Shown: positions 9,691 to 19,245, numbered from the stretch's first letter. The stretch: 38,239 nucleotides of DNA from Chara braunii (GCA_003427395.1 BFEA01000127.1:116358-154596), one strand, 5' to 3'. Translations and numbers: made by a program. The notes: generated from the sequence alone by a model not told the origin.

Positions 9691-10024
9691 ACCAGGGCAC
9701 TCGGTTCGTTAGCCGCAGGAGGGAGGCAGATCAAGCAGAAGGTGGTTTTGGGTTTTGGAACGAGTAAGGAGTGTCAGAATTGAGTAGTTGGTCAAGATAG
9801 ACCTGATAGGTCAGAGCTAGTACTAGGGGTACTTGAAGAGCAGGGGGCTCGAACGGACACAGGACTGAGAACTTTCAGCAAAGCGTCGAGTCGGAACTGG
9901 GACCAGATCCCTTTGTCCAAGGTCCAACCGGGTTGTTTGTGAGGATTCCCGGCCTCAAAGTTTTGTGCTTTGATAATGGATTCTCTACCTTCCCCCCCCC
10001 CCAAAAAAAAAGAACAAAAAAAAA
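9691..10024 (+). other. LINE 3' untranslated region with C-run and A-tail
   Basis: This non-coding tail ends in about 12 C, then two runs of nine A separated by GAAC, directly before the 3' target-site duplication. The A-runs fit the poly-A tail of an L1-type insertion. Confidence 0.7.
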
Positions 10025-10039
10025 GAACTTCTTCCTTTA
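10025..10039. repeat. 3' target-site duplication of the LINE
   Basis: GAACTTCTTCCTTTA, identical to 3852-3866 and directly after the A-rich 3' end of the LINE. Confidence 0.85.
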
Positions 10040-10639
10040 CCCAGACTTAACTATAGTCCTCCCTGCAGATTTCTGGGGATAATTGCTACCCTTCTTTCAT
10101 TAATCTACCCCTGTAGTCCGGTCTCCAAAACTCAATCTTGCCCTTCCCATCTGTCAAATTGAATACTTCTGTGACTTGGTGAATACCAGCCTTTCCATCT
10201 TTCTCAGTTTACCCATGGTCCTTTTGGTCAGCTGAGGCCATTGGAGTGTGACAGAGATTTCCAAGCCTGTGGGAATGGCAGCCAACAGAAGATTCAAATT
10301 GCCCTGAGTATTAGGCAGGGGACCTTAATAAGTCTGTTGGATATCTGGCTCAGCCTGTTGTTTCCACCTTTTCCTTTCCATATCCCAAGGATGTCTAATC
10401 TGATAAATACCCCTTTACCTACCCCAATTCTGCCAAAGGACTTAGCCACAATTATAGCTATAGATTATAGTGTTGCCTGAACTTTGTCTATTTCTGATGG
10501 GCCAGGCTGAATTGTCCAACAAGCTTCGAGTCTTTTGACACATTACTTCTTCCAGCGTGGCCGGCCACTTGATGACCGTGGGGAGCAGACTGCTCCATGT
10601 TTTCAGTATTGACGCGAAGATTGCCAACTCTGAAGACAT
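10040..10639 (-). pseudogene. Degenerate minus-strand coding region, product unknown
   Basis: The minus strand has an open frame from 10639 to 10442, and the same frame continues to about 10040 with only a few stops and a protein-like composition (many Lys, Arg, Trp, Gln). It runs straight into the LINE insertion point and appears to resume at 3851 going left. I infer the 5' part of the sequence that the LINE split. No family motif was recognised. Confidence 0.35.
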
Positions 10640-11800
10640 CGGGAAGTTACGTTACGACTACGCTTTAAACCCGGCGGGTCAGTGTTAGTCCGGTACCGAG
10701 AAGAACTCAGTGCGCTACCACCCACTCCGAGTCTCGAAACTTATCCATTTGGCACTTGGATCCAGGGACGCGGCCCCCCTTATCCACTCCACCACGCACA
10801 GCACCAACCGTGTTTCGCCCATGTACGTAAGTTCACTTTCATTCTCAGAAAATCTCTCGTGAATAAGCAGAGACCCAGACACTGTTGGGATTTGACAGGC
10901 ACCACTCCTGCATTAGGATTAATTTTGAAGGGCAATCCTGATCCACGGGCGGTTGGAATCGAGACTCTGATTGAGTTGTCTCACTAGTACCCACTTTATC
11001 AGGAGGGCTTCGTTCTGGGAGAATGTATCTGGTAGTCCCCCTTCCCCCCCCCCCCTTCCTCGTTCCTTTTCTGTGTGATCTTCCACCAGGCGACTTCAAA
11101 CGCATTCTCAAACTCAAACCATGAGAGCGCTCTAGTTTTCCCTTTTTTTTATTAAAATATATTGGAAACCGGAGGGCGGAAAACCCTCCACATATCTATA
11201 CAGGGGTCACTACCCAGCGTCAGCTATAGCTGAAAACCGGCTCCAGCATTCTTTAATACTGTTACCATAAAAAAAAAAAAAAAAAAAAAGGGTAAGTACG
11301 TCTATGTCACCTTTGAGTATAGAATGGGCAAAAAAAAACAAGTGGCGGCAAAGAAAAAACCGCACCGAGTTTGAAAAGGCAACTGAAGTACCGTGGTGTC
11401 AGACCGGGTGTTATATTTACAGGGGTTGGCCATGGTGTCAGAGAGGAAAAAAAAAAAAAAAAAAAGCCCAACGGATACTTTTGGACCGAAACCTCTCATT
11501 TCAAGTTGGCCACTGGTTTCTTTGCTGCCGTGCGTTCTTTTTGCCTTTAGGGTTTCAAAACATGCCGCGTCCGCCGTTATTTCAAAAAAAAAAAAAGGGG
11601 GAAACGACGCCGGAGTCGCAAAAATGAGTAACAATTGCACTATGGGCCAAGATGCTGTTTCAAATTGCAGTTCGCACAATGTATACAACCCAGCTTTCTG
11701 GCCAGGTAGGGTGCCCGAAGTGCAATTGTACCTTCAAGTTGCCCCGTAGTGCAATTATAACTCGTTTTTGTGACTCTATTGAAGTTACCCCCCCCCAAAA
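10640..11800. other. Gene-free interval
   Basis: No coding frame or RNA gene is supportable. Poly-A runs lie at about 11269-11289, 11449-11465 and 11586-11597, and a C-run near 11045-11056. A small inverted repeat with 10-bp arms (11633-11642 and 11747-11756, AATTGCACTA type) could be a short MITE but has no clear flanking duplication. Confidence 0.6.
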
Positions 11801-12080
11801 AAACACAAGGACTGAACATATAAGAAGCAAACGAACCAAAGGAAGAAAAGAGAGGGAAGATGAACAAATCCAGACACCTTCACAATATCCACTCGTCCAC
11901 ACAGACTAGATCTACAGACTAGAGCCCACACCTCAACAGAAAACACAAGGACTGGACATATAAGAAGCAAAGGAACCAAAGGAAGAAAAGCAAGGGCAGA
12001 TGAGCAAATCCAGACACCTTCACAATATCCACTCATCCACACAGACTAGATCTACAGACTCGAGCCCACACCTCAACAGA
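11801..12080. repeat. 140-bp tandem duplication (two copies)
   Basis: The segment 11801-11940, starting AAACACAAGGACTG, is repeated immediately at 11941-12080 with only a few substitutions. It is non-coding; the open frames on the minus strand repeat with the unit and are not taken as genes. Confidence 0.95.
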
Positions 12081-12101
12081 CAGGAGGTGCCCTTTTTTTT
12101 A

Positions 12102-12540
12102 GGCTTGGATCCCACAGTGCGTTTTGAAGAAAAAGTCAGAAAAGTACCCTGAAAGTAGTGTCCGCGCCAACCGGTTCGTAAGAACGAATTTGGATCCCAT
12201 AGGCCCGACGGGGAAGGCACTTCTCCACAAATTTTGCCGACATGCACTCCGTCCCAACGCCATCTACGGACATCCAACGGCCAACGACCACGAACCGACA
12301 ACAGAAAAAAAGGGAAAACCCAATTTTGCAGAGGCACCTACTTTCAGGGGGCGGGGGTAGGGGTTGGGAGCTTTTGGAAATTCGTTCACGAAACCAGCCA
12401 CCACTCTCTCCCGTGCTGCCACGAAGGAGGCCCAGAGAAGAAACAGCCGAATTATTTTCCGTGTCTGGTCACCGCGGAAACGTGTGGGATTTCTTTTTTT
12501 TCACAAAAGTACCCCTACCACAGATTGTGGGATCCAAGCC
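12102..12540. mobile_element. Harbinger/Tourist-like MITE with TTA duplication
   Basis: The 15-bp terminal inverted repeats are perfect: GGCTTGGATCCCACA at 12102-12116 and its complement at 12526-12540. Both ends are flanked by TTA (12099-12101 and 12541-12543), the typical PIF/Harbinger target duplication. Internal segments near 12173-12195 and 12380-12400 (GGTTCGTAAGAACGAATT type) are also inverted relative to each other. The element is 439 bp and non-coding, so it would depend on a transposase supplied elsewhere. Confidence 0.8.
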
Positions 12541-13343
12541 TTAGTCTCAAACACAATCAGGATGAGTACGCAAAGAATACAGAGAGTACTAGATGACAGG
12601 AGTTGCACTGCTTGACAGGGACAAATGAATGGACCCTGCCAACAGTAGAAAAAGAAAGCACACTCAGTCAGAGAGTCAGTACAGGGAAGAACGCCTGCGA
12701 TGACATGTGATGCGCAACCTCACTCCCCGCGCAGCGTTCCGTACTTCGGACGCCGATCAGAGTTATTAGGGGTGTGGCCGAGGATTTTTGGCCGTGGGGG
12801 TTGAGTCATACGGACGAAACGGGGGACTCTTGCTTCGGCCTGAGGTGCCTGGGCGGGGATTTGGGCTGTCGCCGACAGCGGATGAGGGGAGGATGGGGTC
12901 CTACGGTCCGATCGTCGTCCTTTTTTCGGAAAAAGAGAAAATAACAGACGAGAGGAGAGGAGACGAAAGATGAAGCACATGGGGGTGGAATTCCATTCCC
13001 CGAGGCGCAGGGTTTGCGCGGGCCTTGGGGGTGGAGGCCCTGAAAATAGGTTCAGGCTTCGTTGTCGGACTCGTCTAGTCCGTGCGGACGGCGTGGAACC
13101 CAGGTTCGGAAATGGGCAGGGAGCGCACCCACGTTGCGGGAGAGTTCGGGGAATCGGGTAGCCCCTTCGTACCCCAGGGCCAACCGTCACCACGAGCACG
13201 AGTCTCCCTGACGACACCAGTGACAATTAAACCGCGGTCGCCAGGTGGCATGCACAGCGGACCAAGGCAACAGCATGAGGTCGGTGTACGACAAAATAAA
13301 AGGCGGGGAGGCAAATCGCTCAATCAGCGCAAACCCACTCCCG

Positions 13344-13384
13344 CTTATATGGCATGCCTGGGTCGGGTTATAAAGGTGGATTGG
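13344..13384 (-). promoter_or_regulatory. Candidate LTR promoter: CCAAT and TATA boxes
   Basis: On the minus strand a CCAAT motif (13384-13380) is followed about 30 bp later by CATATAAGC (TATA at 13350-13344), with a second TATA-like TTTATAAC between them. The order fits transcription in the direction of element A. The same arrangement is visible near 24930-24968 in the other copy. Confidence 0.45.
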
Positions 13385-13758
13385 CTCAGTGCGCCAGAGC
13401 AGGCTCCGCACATCCGCATCGCAGTAGATGCCATCGTCATCTGCGATCGGGAAGGGCGGAAGAGCGCTGCGACGCTCTGAGGCCAGGTCTAAGCTCGGGC
13501 GACAGCCCGCGCCCGAGCTTGCGTTTGTCGAGACGAAACCTGACTCCATGCAAAGATCAACGAATCCCGTTGAAGAAGGATGCGCCCAGCTTTCTTTCTC
13601 CATCTCTTCTCTGTATCATCAACCTCAACGCGGTGTCGAGCACCCGTGGTGGATACAGAGAGGTCGGCCTCTTCGCGACGAAGCGGCTGGCCGATCTCTC
13701 TGAAAGTATCCGCCTACTCTTGGGGTCCCGACCGTCGCCCCGTTGGAATGAGGGAGGG

Positions 13759-13843
<85 letters not shown>
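13759..13843. repeat. (GA)n microsatellite inside LTR A copy 1
   Basis: A pure GA run of about 85 bases. The matching place in LTR A copy 2 has an 18-base G-run followed by (AG)n at 25335-25419, so the tract belongs to the LTR and varies in length. Confidence 0.95.
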
Positions 13844-13845
<2 letters not shown>

Positions 13846-14701
13846 TGGCGCGTATCACACACACTCGCGCAAATAATCAAAAAGAAAGGGAGATGGGAAG
13901 GACCGATGCATTCATACCCACATGCAAGCAATCGGCACTTGATACCTCGATACTTCCGCTCATCAGGCCCAAAGGCGCATACACACACACATACCCATAG
14001 AGTCTTTAATGAACCATTCAACATCCATAGACTTTCGTACGCGTGGCTTTGCCCATCGCAGGGAAAGGAGAAAGAGGGGATCGGACTTCGCTTAGAGGGA
14101 AGACAAAGAGACATGCAGGAGGGAGATGCCCAGCAAGAAGGGAAGATGTCGCGGGGATGCAGAGCGGGGGAAGAGGTTTACGCGGCGTGCAAAAAGTCAA
14201 AAACCGCCGCGCGCCCAAAATTCCCGCTAAGTCCCAACTGTTTCTTGCATTTCTTGGCGCGGCCGCTAACCGGCTACGCCAGACCCGAATTACATTTTCT
14301 ATTCCACCCCCACTCCCTTTAAACAAAAAGGACAAAGAAAAAGAAAAATGAAACACCGCTTTCCCCCATTATCTTGAATCCATTCTTTGGGGTTCTACAT
14401 GGGATTTTCCCTTAGGGGCACGGAAAACCGCCGAGTGCGGATCCTGGCTTATCACATCTGTGATGCGTAGGGGGTTCCGGAAAAAGTGGTAGTCTCCCGA
14501 CTGCTGTATAACCCTCCTAAATTCCTAATTACCTTGATGATCCAGGCGGCCACTTCTTCGTCAGCTGGCCCGGTTCATCACCTACTCTACTTCGATGCCT
14601 ACCGCATCGATGTGGATCTCCTCTCCTATTGTACACCTGATCAGGCGGCCCTTCCATCGTCCGCTGGCCCGATCATAATTTTTTTTTTTTTTTTTTTTTT
14701 T

Positions 14702-14861
14702 NNNNNNNNNNNNNNNNNNNNNNNNNNNNNNNNNNNNNNNNNNNNNNNNNNNNNNNNNNNNNNNNNNNNNNNNNNNNNNNNNNNNNNNNNNNNNNNNNNN
14801 NNNNNNNNNNNNNNNNNNNNNNNNNNNNNNNNNNNNNNNNNNNNNNNNNNNNNNNNNNNNN
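14702..14861. other. Sequence gap of 160 N
   Basis: Unresolved bases preceded by a poly-T run (about 14680-14701). Nothing can be said about their content. Protein predictions spanning them are artefacts. Confidence 1.
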
Positions 14862-14948
14862 AGGAAATGGTTGATCTCGGGATTAAGAGGGGGAGGAAGA
14901 GGAGGAAGAAAGGTTGACAGCTCAGCCGGAGTAATCGGTGCCTCCACC

Positions 14949-15487
14949 TCATTGAAGTGGTGTTGGACAAAGGAGGGATAGAGAAACGCCCCCGCTACGT
15001 GTGCCAATACGAGTGGTGCCGGATCCGCAGTAGCCGGTACAACCCGTCGCTGCAGCGTGCGATTCCCGGGACGCGTCATCACTAGATGGGTCTTGGTATA
15101 TGGCCTTCACTCCCTCTTGAGCACCGCGATGACGAGGAAATGGTACATTACATTCGTCCGCTGGACGACCTCCTAGATGATCGTTCCCGCTAGTCCGGCC
15201 GCGACACATCCTTCAAATGGCGGCTCCAGATATGGCTCCCATGCAGGATCAGGATGCGGGGCCCCTTCGATCGCTTCGACCGTGATGGTTGCACGCTCCA
15301 CCATGAACGCGACATCCGTCAGGTGGACCGTCCGGCTCGGAGGAACTGCTAAGGTCAATGACCGGGGCACGCCTGGGTGGCTGGCGACAGCGGAAAGGTC
15401 CTGCGAGGAAGGGGGGTTCGGCTGCGGGATATGGTACTTTTCCCACTCCTCCTCCTCATGCTGGTGCTGATGGGCCGACTCCATCAA
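14949..15487 (-). pseudogene. Element A: distal part of ORF3 region, unknown
   Basis: An open frame of 104 codons (15487-15173) overlaps the end of the 16277-15456 frame. It is followed by shorter frames down to 14949 that again look protein-like. It probably continues the same extra coding region after a frameshift. It is acidic and His/Pro-rich near its start, and no family is recognised. The sequence gap prevents following it further. Confidence 0.4.
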
Positions 15488-16277
15488 GATTCAGGTCGGG
15501 AAGGAGCGGCGACTGAGGTGTTGGCTCCGGAGGGTTCCCGCGTATCCGAAATCTGCTTGTTTCTGCTACTTCCCTCGACGAAAGTCCCTCGATCGGTGTC
15601 GCCTTGCTCTCTGGAACGAGATCTGGCTTCTGCACCCACCCGACCTTGTCCACCTCTTCTACCGGTCCCACTCGGCTTCCTTGCGCTTCCGGCGATGGCT
15701 GGCGACGTCTCTTCTTGGGCGTCTTCCTGAGGGCCCTCGGGCCTACTGGCTTGGGGTAGGATGAGGGAGGCCGCAACGACTTTCGATCCGCAATGCTCAC
15801 CACCTTTCCCCCCTCCCGCGCGATATAGTCCGGTATTACCGCCGCGTGGTAAGATCGCCGTGCAGCCGATGTTGTTCGCAGGCGGAGTTGGAAATCCTCT
15901 TCTTCGCTGGCGATCACTTGCGCGATAGACAGCAACTCGATATGAATGAGCTTCATAAGTCCCAGCCTGCTTGTCCCGATCTCCCCGAACGGGTATAATG
16001 CCACTGTGCCCTCCTTCTCCGGCTTAGGCCTCGAGATGACGTAGTACACCTGCAGGTTCTCGACGATGTTGTGATCGTCGTACGACATGGAAAACCGGAA
16101 CATGCCCAGCACCACCGATCGATACAGCGCGCGGCGCAATTCCCACGCATCCTCCTCAGCTTGCGGTAGCGGCTCCATGCTCTCCAGCCCCACCAGGTAC
16201 TCGGGAAAATTTTGCATGGGGTAGGGGCTCTCTGTGAGTTGATAGTGGAGGGTGGTGTAAGAAATGAAGGGAGGCAT
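15456..16277 (-). CDS. Element A ORF3, second part; unknown protein
   Basis: This uninterrupted 273-codon frame lies downstream of integrase in element A and is the longest intact frame of the element. The N-terminal half has regular mixed composition with a VYYVI motif near residues 76-80; the C-terminal half is rich in Pro, Arg, Lys and Glu and looks disordered. No transmembrane segment or signal peptide is apparent, so an envelope-like role is not supported. Element B has an ORF in the same place whose translation also contains a VYYVI motif; beyond that the similarity is weak by eye. It overlaps the preceding ORF3 frame (16824-16156) and may be its frameshifted continuation. Function unknown. 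Confidence 0.5.
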   Translation of the reverse strand: MPPFISYTTLHYQLTESPYPMQNFPEYLVGLESMEPLPQAEEDAWELRRALYRSVVLGMFRFSMSYDDHNIVENLQVYYVISRPKPEKEGTVALYPFGEIGTSRLGLMKLIHIELLSIAQVIASEEEDFQLRLRTTSAARRSYHAAVIPDYIAREGGKVVSIADRKSLRPPSSYPKPVGPRALRKTPKKRRRQPSPEAQGSRVGPVEEVDKVGWVQKPDLVPESKATPIEGLSSREVAETSRFRIRGNPPEPTPQSPLLPDLNLDGVGPSAPA

Positions 16278-16824
16278 TTAGTATGAGGGGGTGGGGATGA
16301 CTTTGATGTTTAAAGGATCGGCGGGGGGGGAGAAGCACGGGCAATTGAGGCACAAGTGTCAGCGGTCCGTCCAGCGTCCGTCGCAACCGTGCGTGATATG
16401 ACGTGAATCGATGACCCCTTCCCTGCGTGCGCGCCACCGATCTCGCTACCTGCACCGTGTACTCTCGCAAGAAGTTCCACACCGGTTCTTGGTGTCGATC
16501 GTCCGGGAGCGTCAACTCGCCGATGAAAGTGGCGACGCTGTGCCCGAAGTTGGCGGCCACCTGGAGCGCTCGGAACTCGATGAACACCCTGGTGGTTTCC
16601 CGACCAGGCAGCTGCGTGACGTCCACGTACACCCCCGCGTAGGTTACTCGTTCGCTCAAGAGGGAGTATGTGGCGGGATCTACGATGTTGGGCCCGGGCA
16701 CATTCACTTACTTATCATCGTACCGCAATTGTCGATCATCATTGAATCGATGCCACACCAAGTGATCCACGATCGGCGTTTGGATATGCTCAACTAGCTC
16801 ATTCCTTTGCTGCTTTTGGCTCAT
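16156..16824 (-). pseudogene. Element A ORF3, first part; unknown protein
   Basis: The frame starts at an ATG (16824) that overlaps the final 26 bases of the integrase ORF (stop at 16801-16799), and continues to 16156 with one in-frame TAA at 16708-16710. The first ~130 residues look like a folded domain with hydrophobic strands (for example YAGVYVDVTQL and RVFIEFRALQVAANF). The tail is Pro/His-rich and probably out of frame. The overlap with the upstream stop is matched in element B, which argues for a real third ORF. I do not recognise a family. Confidence 0.5.
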
Positions 16825-18565
16825 CCTGTGCGATCGAGTCCTCAACCCCAAACGATGAAGTGGATTGGAAAGAGGAAGAAGAAGAAGCAAGTGAGGACGA
16901 GGAAGCAGAGGGAGAAGGCTGGGACGGGGCCTGAGCCCGCTCACGATCCAGCGATGGTTAGAATGGGCGAAGGGCAGCAGCGTGGCGAGTCAGCGGTCTG
17001 GCCTGTGCGCTGTGTCGGGGGATCAGCTTCACGGAGTGCTGGCCTTGCGCGCCAACTTCCGTCACCTCCGAGTCGTAAATGCCAGTATAGCGAGGGTGGA
17101 TCTTGGAGGAGCGAGCAAATTTTTGTACCTACACTAGATCCTCGATCTTATAGCGGGGTAGTGAACCAGCGGAGGCATGTCAATTCTCGTAATCTCTGAT
17201 CTGCCGTTGGTGCGTCAGATCCACGACCCTCTGTCGCCTGCGGGCTAACGCGGGGTAGGTCCTAGCCATCAGATCCATGTAATGCTGGGCCTTTTCCCAC
17301 TGTTGAGCCCGGGTCGCTCTAACTTCCGCACCCACTAGGGGTGACAACTGCACCCGGGTTCTCTGTTGAAATGGGGACACCCCTGTACTGTCGTGTGGGG
17401 TAGCCTGATAGACGACCAATATGTGGTCGACTATGACAGGCCAGGGCGTGGTATCTCCTGCAGTGATGTTCCATCCAAGGGCGGTCTTAATCATTCGATT
17501 GGCGTTCTCCACGAGCCCGTTGGCCTGTGGCCAGTGTCCTAGTGAGTACAAAATCCTAACATCCGCCCTTACGAGATGTTGTTCTACCTCCCCTTGGAAT
17601 TCCAACCCGTTATCCATGTGGACTTCTTCTACGTCCAAATGCATGCACAAAAAGTGATCAATATACCAGGCTACTTCCTGCGAGTTCCGACTAGTCATAG
17701 GATAGGCCTCGATCCATTTAGAGAAATGATCGACGGCCACTAGAAGGACATTGAGCTTGCTCTGATCGACGGGACATTTCGGTACATTGATATCAGTCGT
17801 ATCGATGCTAACTCCTTGGAAGGGGCGTTCTACTCTAGTCGATACCATCCTCCGTAGCATCTGTACCGGCGCCTTACCAGCCGCACAGGCCGGACAGTTC
17901 TGGATGGTGTATCTGACATCCTCCCGAATTCCTGACCAATACCATTCGTTTTTCTCTATAGTTTTTTCCGTGTATTTGAACACGAAATGGACCACATCCT
18001 CTTCGTGGGCAGCCCGTGTCCAATCGAACCTAGCAAGAGGGTGTGGAACCATCAACCAACTAGACCCGCTATTGTCATTGTCTTTTCGTTTTTGCAAGAC
18101 TGATTCAAGCCAACGATAATCATGAGCTCGCTCCGTGACTCGCTGGCGTTCTGCCTTGGTAAGCTCCGTCAGTGGGTCTCCCTTGAGTCTTCTCTATAGG
18201 AGGAGATCCATCTAGACCTCTGCTCTACGGACACTTGGCAAGAATCCGTTTTCTATCCTAGCCTCTACATACCGCTTTTCTGTAGGTACCTGGTCCGTTC
18301 GACAGTTGGGATGGTTCCACTTCTTCTCGTTCCGATACCTAACGAAATATCTGTGGGACTAGATCATGCGGCACTGGATGCATCGTACCCATGAGATAAA
18401 ACTAGGTCCTCCGAGGTGTGAGTCCCCCCGGTCCGGTATCATAGGCAAGGTGCAGAAAAAGCAAGAACGCAGGGATAGGCTAGGGGGAGAGTGAGGGATA
18501 GATGGATAGGTCGAAGAGCCTGGGAAAGATGACGGGGTTGTTGTCGCTTCAAGAGGGGTCGCCAT
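16799..18565 (-). pseudogene. Element A: PHD-finger plus integrase ORF
   Basis: One minus-strand frame of 588 codons, without a frameshift but with six in-frame stops (near 18359, 18212, 18194, 17180, 17129, 16958). Integrase inserts the reverse-transcribed copy into chromosomal DNA. From the N-terminus: MATPL, a Ser/Pro-rich stretch, then a Cys/His module (C35-x2-C38, C62-x2-C65, H71, W83, H85, C88) matching most of a PHD finger; the HHCC zinc-binding domain (H-x5-H and CPAC); and the core with D, D and E in IDTTD, MDNGLEF and GLVEN, the last two separated by 34 residues. A GPY/F-like C-terminal domain (RYTGIY) and a Ser-rich tail follow. The ATG overlaps the RNase H stop by 17 bases. No chromodomain was seen. 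Confidence 0.8.
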
Positions 18566-19055
18566 CTCGCGCCCCAGTCCTTCCCTTGCGGATGACGTGT
18601 ACTTCTCCAAGTTCTTCGTAGCGAGGCTCCGTTAGGGGTGAAGCTTTTTTCCACGGAACGAGTCTCTCGTTCGTTGGGCAGTTCTTTGGTGGTTGGAGGC
18701 GAGTCCGTCCGTCCGCGTTTCCATGCTGCCTGGTCGCGCGGTGGTGGATGTCGAAATCGTAGTCTTGCAACCTTACTGCCCACCTTCCCAAGGTTCCCGT
18801 ATAATCCATGTTGTTCCGTAAGGACAACAACGACTGGTGATCCGTTACGAGAACGAACTTATGGCTGTGGAGATACGGTCGAAAGTGCTGGATTCCCCAC
18901 ACCACCACCAAACATTCACCCTTGCTGTTCTTCTTTCTTCAGTAAGTTGGTCAGAGGTTTGGCGACGCGAGCAAACCCTTCGATGAACCATCGATAATAT
19001 GAGGTCAGGCCGAGGAAGGCTCGGACTTGAGTGAGTGTGACAGGCACCATTTTAT
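18549..19055 (-). pseudogene. Element A: RT end and RNase H remnant
   Basis: The frame resumes near 19050 with the conserved gypsy segment LTQVRAFLGLTSYYRWFIEG and TNLL, the end of the reverse transcriptase region. Then, after a deletion and frame change near 18912, comes the second half of RNase H: HFRPYL, LVTDHQSL, GRWAVRLQDYDFDIHHR and GNADG. About 80 residues that normally join these parts are missing, including the first RNase H catalytic region, and the RT palm upstream is absent. The frame ends at 18551-18549, overlapping the ATG of the PHD-integrase ORF. The fragment cannot be active. Confidence 0.82.
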
Positions 19056-19150
19056 GTGACACCCGCGGCCTAGGCCGCGGGTATTTCGGTTGTCGCGGCC
19101 GAAAAAGTTGGCCGCGGCCGCAACCCACGAGGCCCAGACCGCAGCCTGGT
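19056..19150. repeat. GC-rich palindromic segment
   Basis: It contains a perfect 20-bp palindrome at 19062-19081 (CCCGCGGCC and TA centre) and further GCGGCC inverted repeats, and interrupts the RT coding sequence right after the VPVTLTQ codons. It resembles the GC-rich cluster at 37801-37900 and may be a terminus of a DNA element with subterminal repeats. Confidence 0.6.
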
Positions 19151-19184
19151 TTTTTAATATTTTTTTTTTACCCCTAAAAATGTG

Positions 19185-19186
<2 letters not shown>

Positions 19187-19245
<59 letters not shown>

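Larger units (their letters stand above)
3867..10024 (+). mobile_element. L1-type LINE retrotransposon, RT-deleted
   Basis: This plus-strand non-LTR retrotransposon of about 6.16 kb is bounded by perfect 15-bp direct repeats. In order it holds a 5' region with 32-bp and ~335-bp tandem repeats, ORF1 with a CCHC zinc knuckle, ORF2 with an APE-type endonuclease, the ORF2 C-terminal region, and a C-tract followed by two short A-runs at the 3' end. The reverse transcriptase between endonuclease and C-terminal region is missing, and the ORFs carry frameshifts and stops, so this copy cannot move by itself. Identification rests on the ORF1 W-x-FKPW-type region, the SWNVRG, QETK, GDWN and SDHNP endonuclease motifs, and the C-terminal VAWD..EEGGLGIRD motif typical of plant L1 ORF2. 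Confidence 0.88.
12716..14457 (-). repeat. LTR A copy 1 (3' LTR or solo LTR)
   Basis: This segment matches 24306-26709 over most of its length, starting TGTGATAAGCC and ending GTGAGGTT on the minus strand. It is about 1.74 kb versus 2.40 kb, because copy 2 has about 570 bp of different sequence near 25630-26196 and a 101-bp tandem duplication. A (GA)n tract lies at 13759-13843. A 9-bp direct repeat TGTGATGCG lies just outside both ends (12706-12714 and 14459-14467). The open frames crossing the GA tract are low-complexity and are not genes. Confidence 0.8.

Noticed and set aside
10680-10760. tRNA-like A-box (GTGGTAGCGCAC type) on the minus strand
   Set aside because: No convincing B-box at the right distance and no tail.
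13354-14322. 322-codon plus-strand frame (and a 185-codon minus frame) over LTR A copy 1
   Set aside because: They run through the GA microsatellite, giving Glu/Arg or Leu/Ser runs, and lie wholly within an LTR. No domain was recognised.
14486-15082. Frames spanning the N gap
   Set aside because: They contain unresolved residues; the open state is an artefact of the gap.
15456-16824. Envelope gene of an endogenous retrovirus-like element
   Set aside because: No signal peptide, no long hydrophobic helix and no Cys pattern are visible; only its position after integrase would suggest it.
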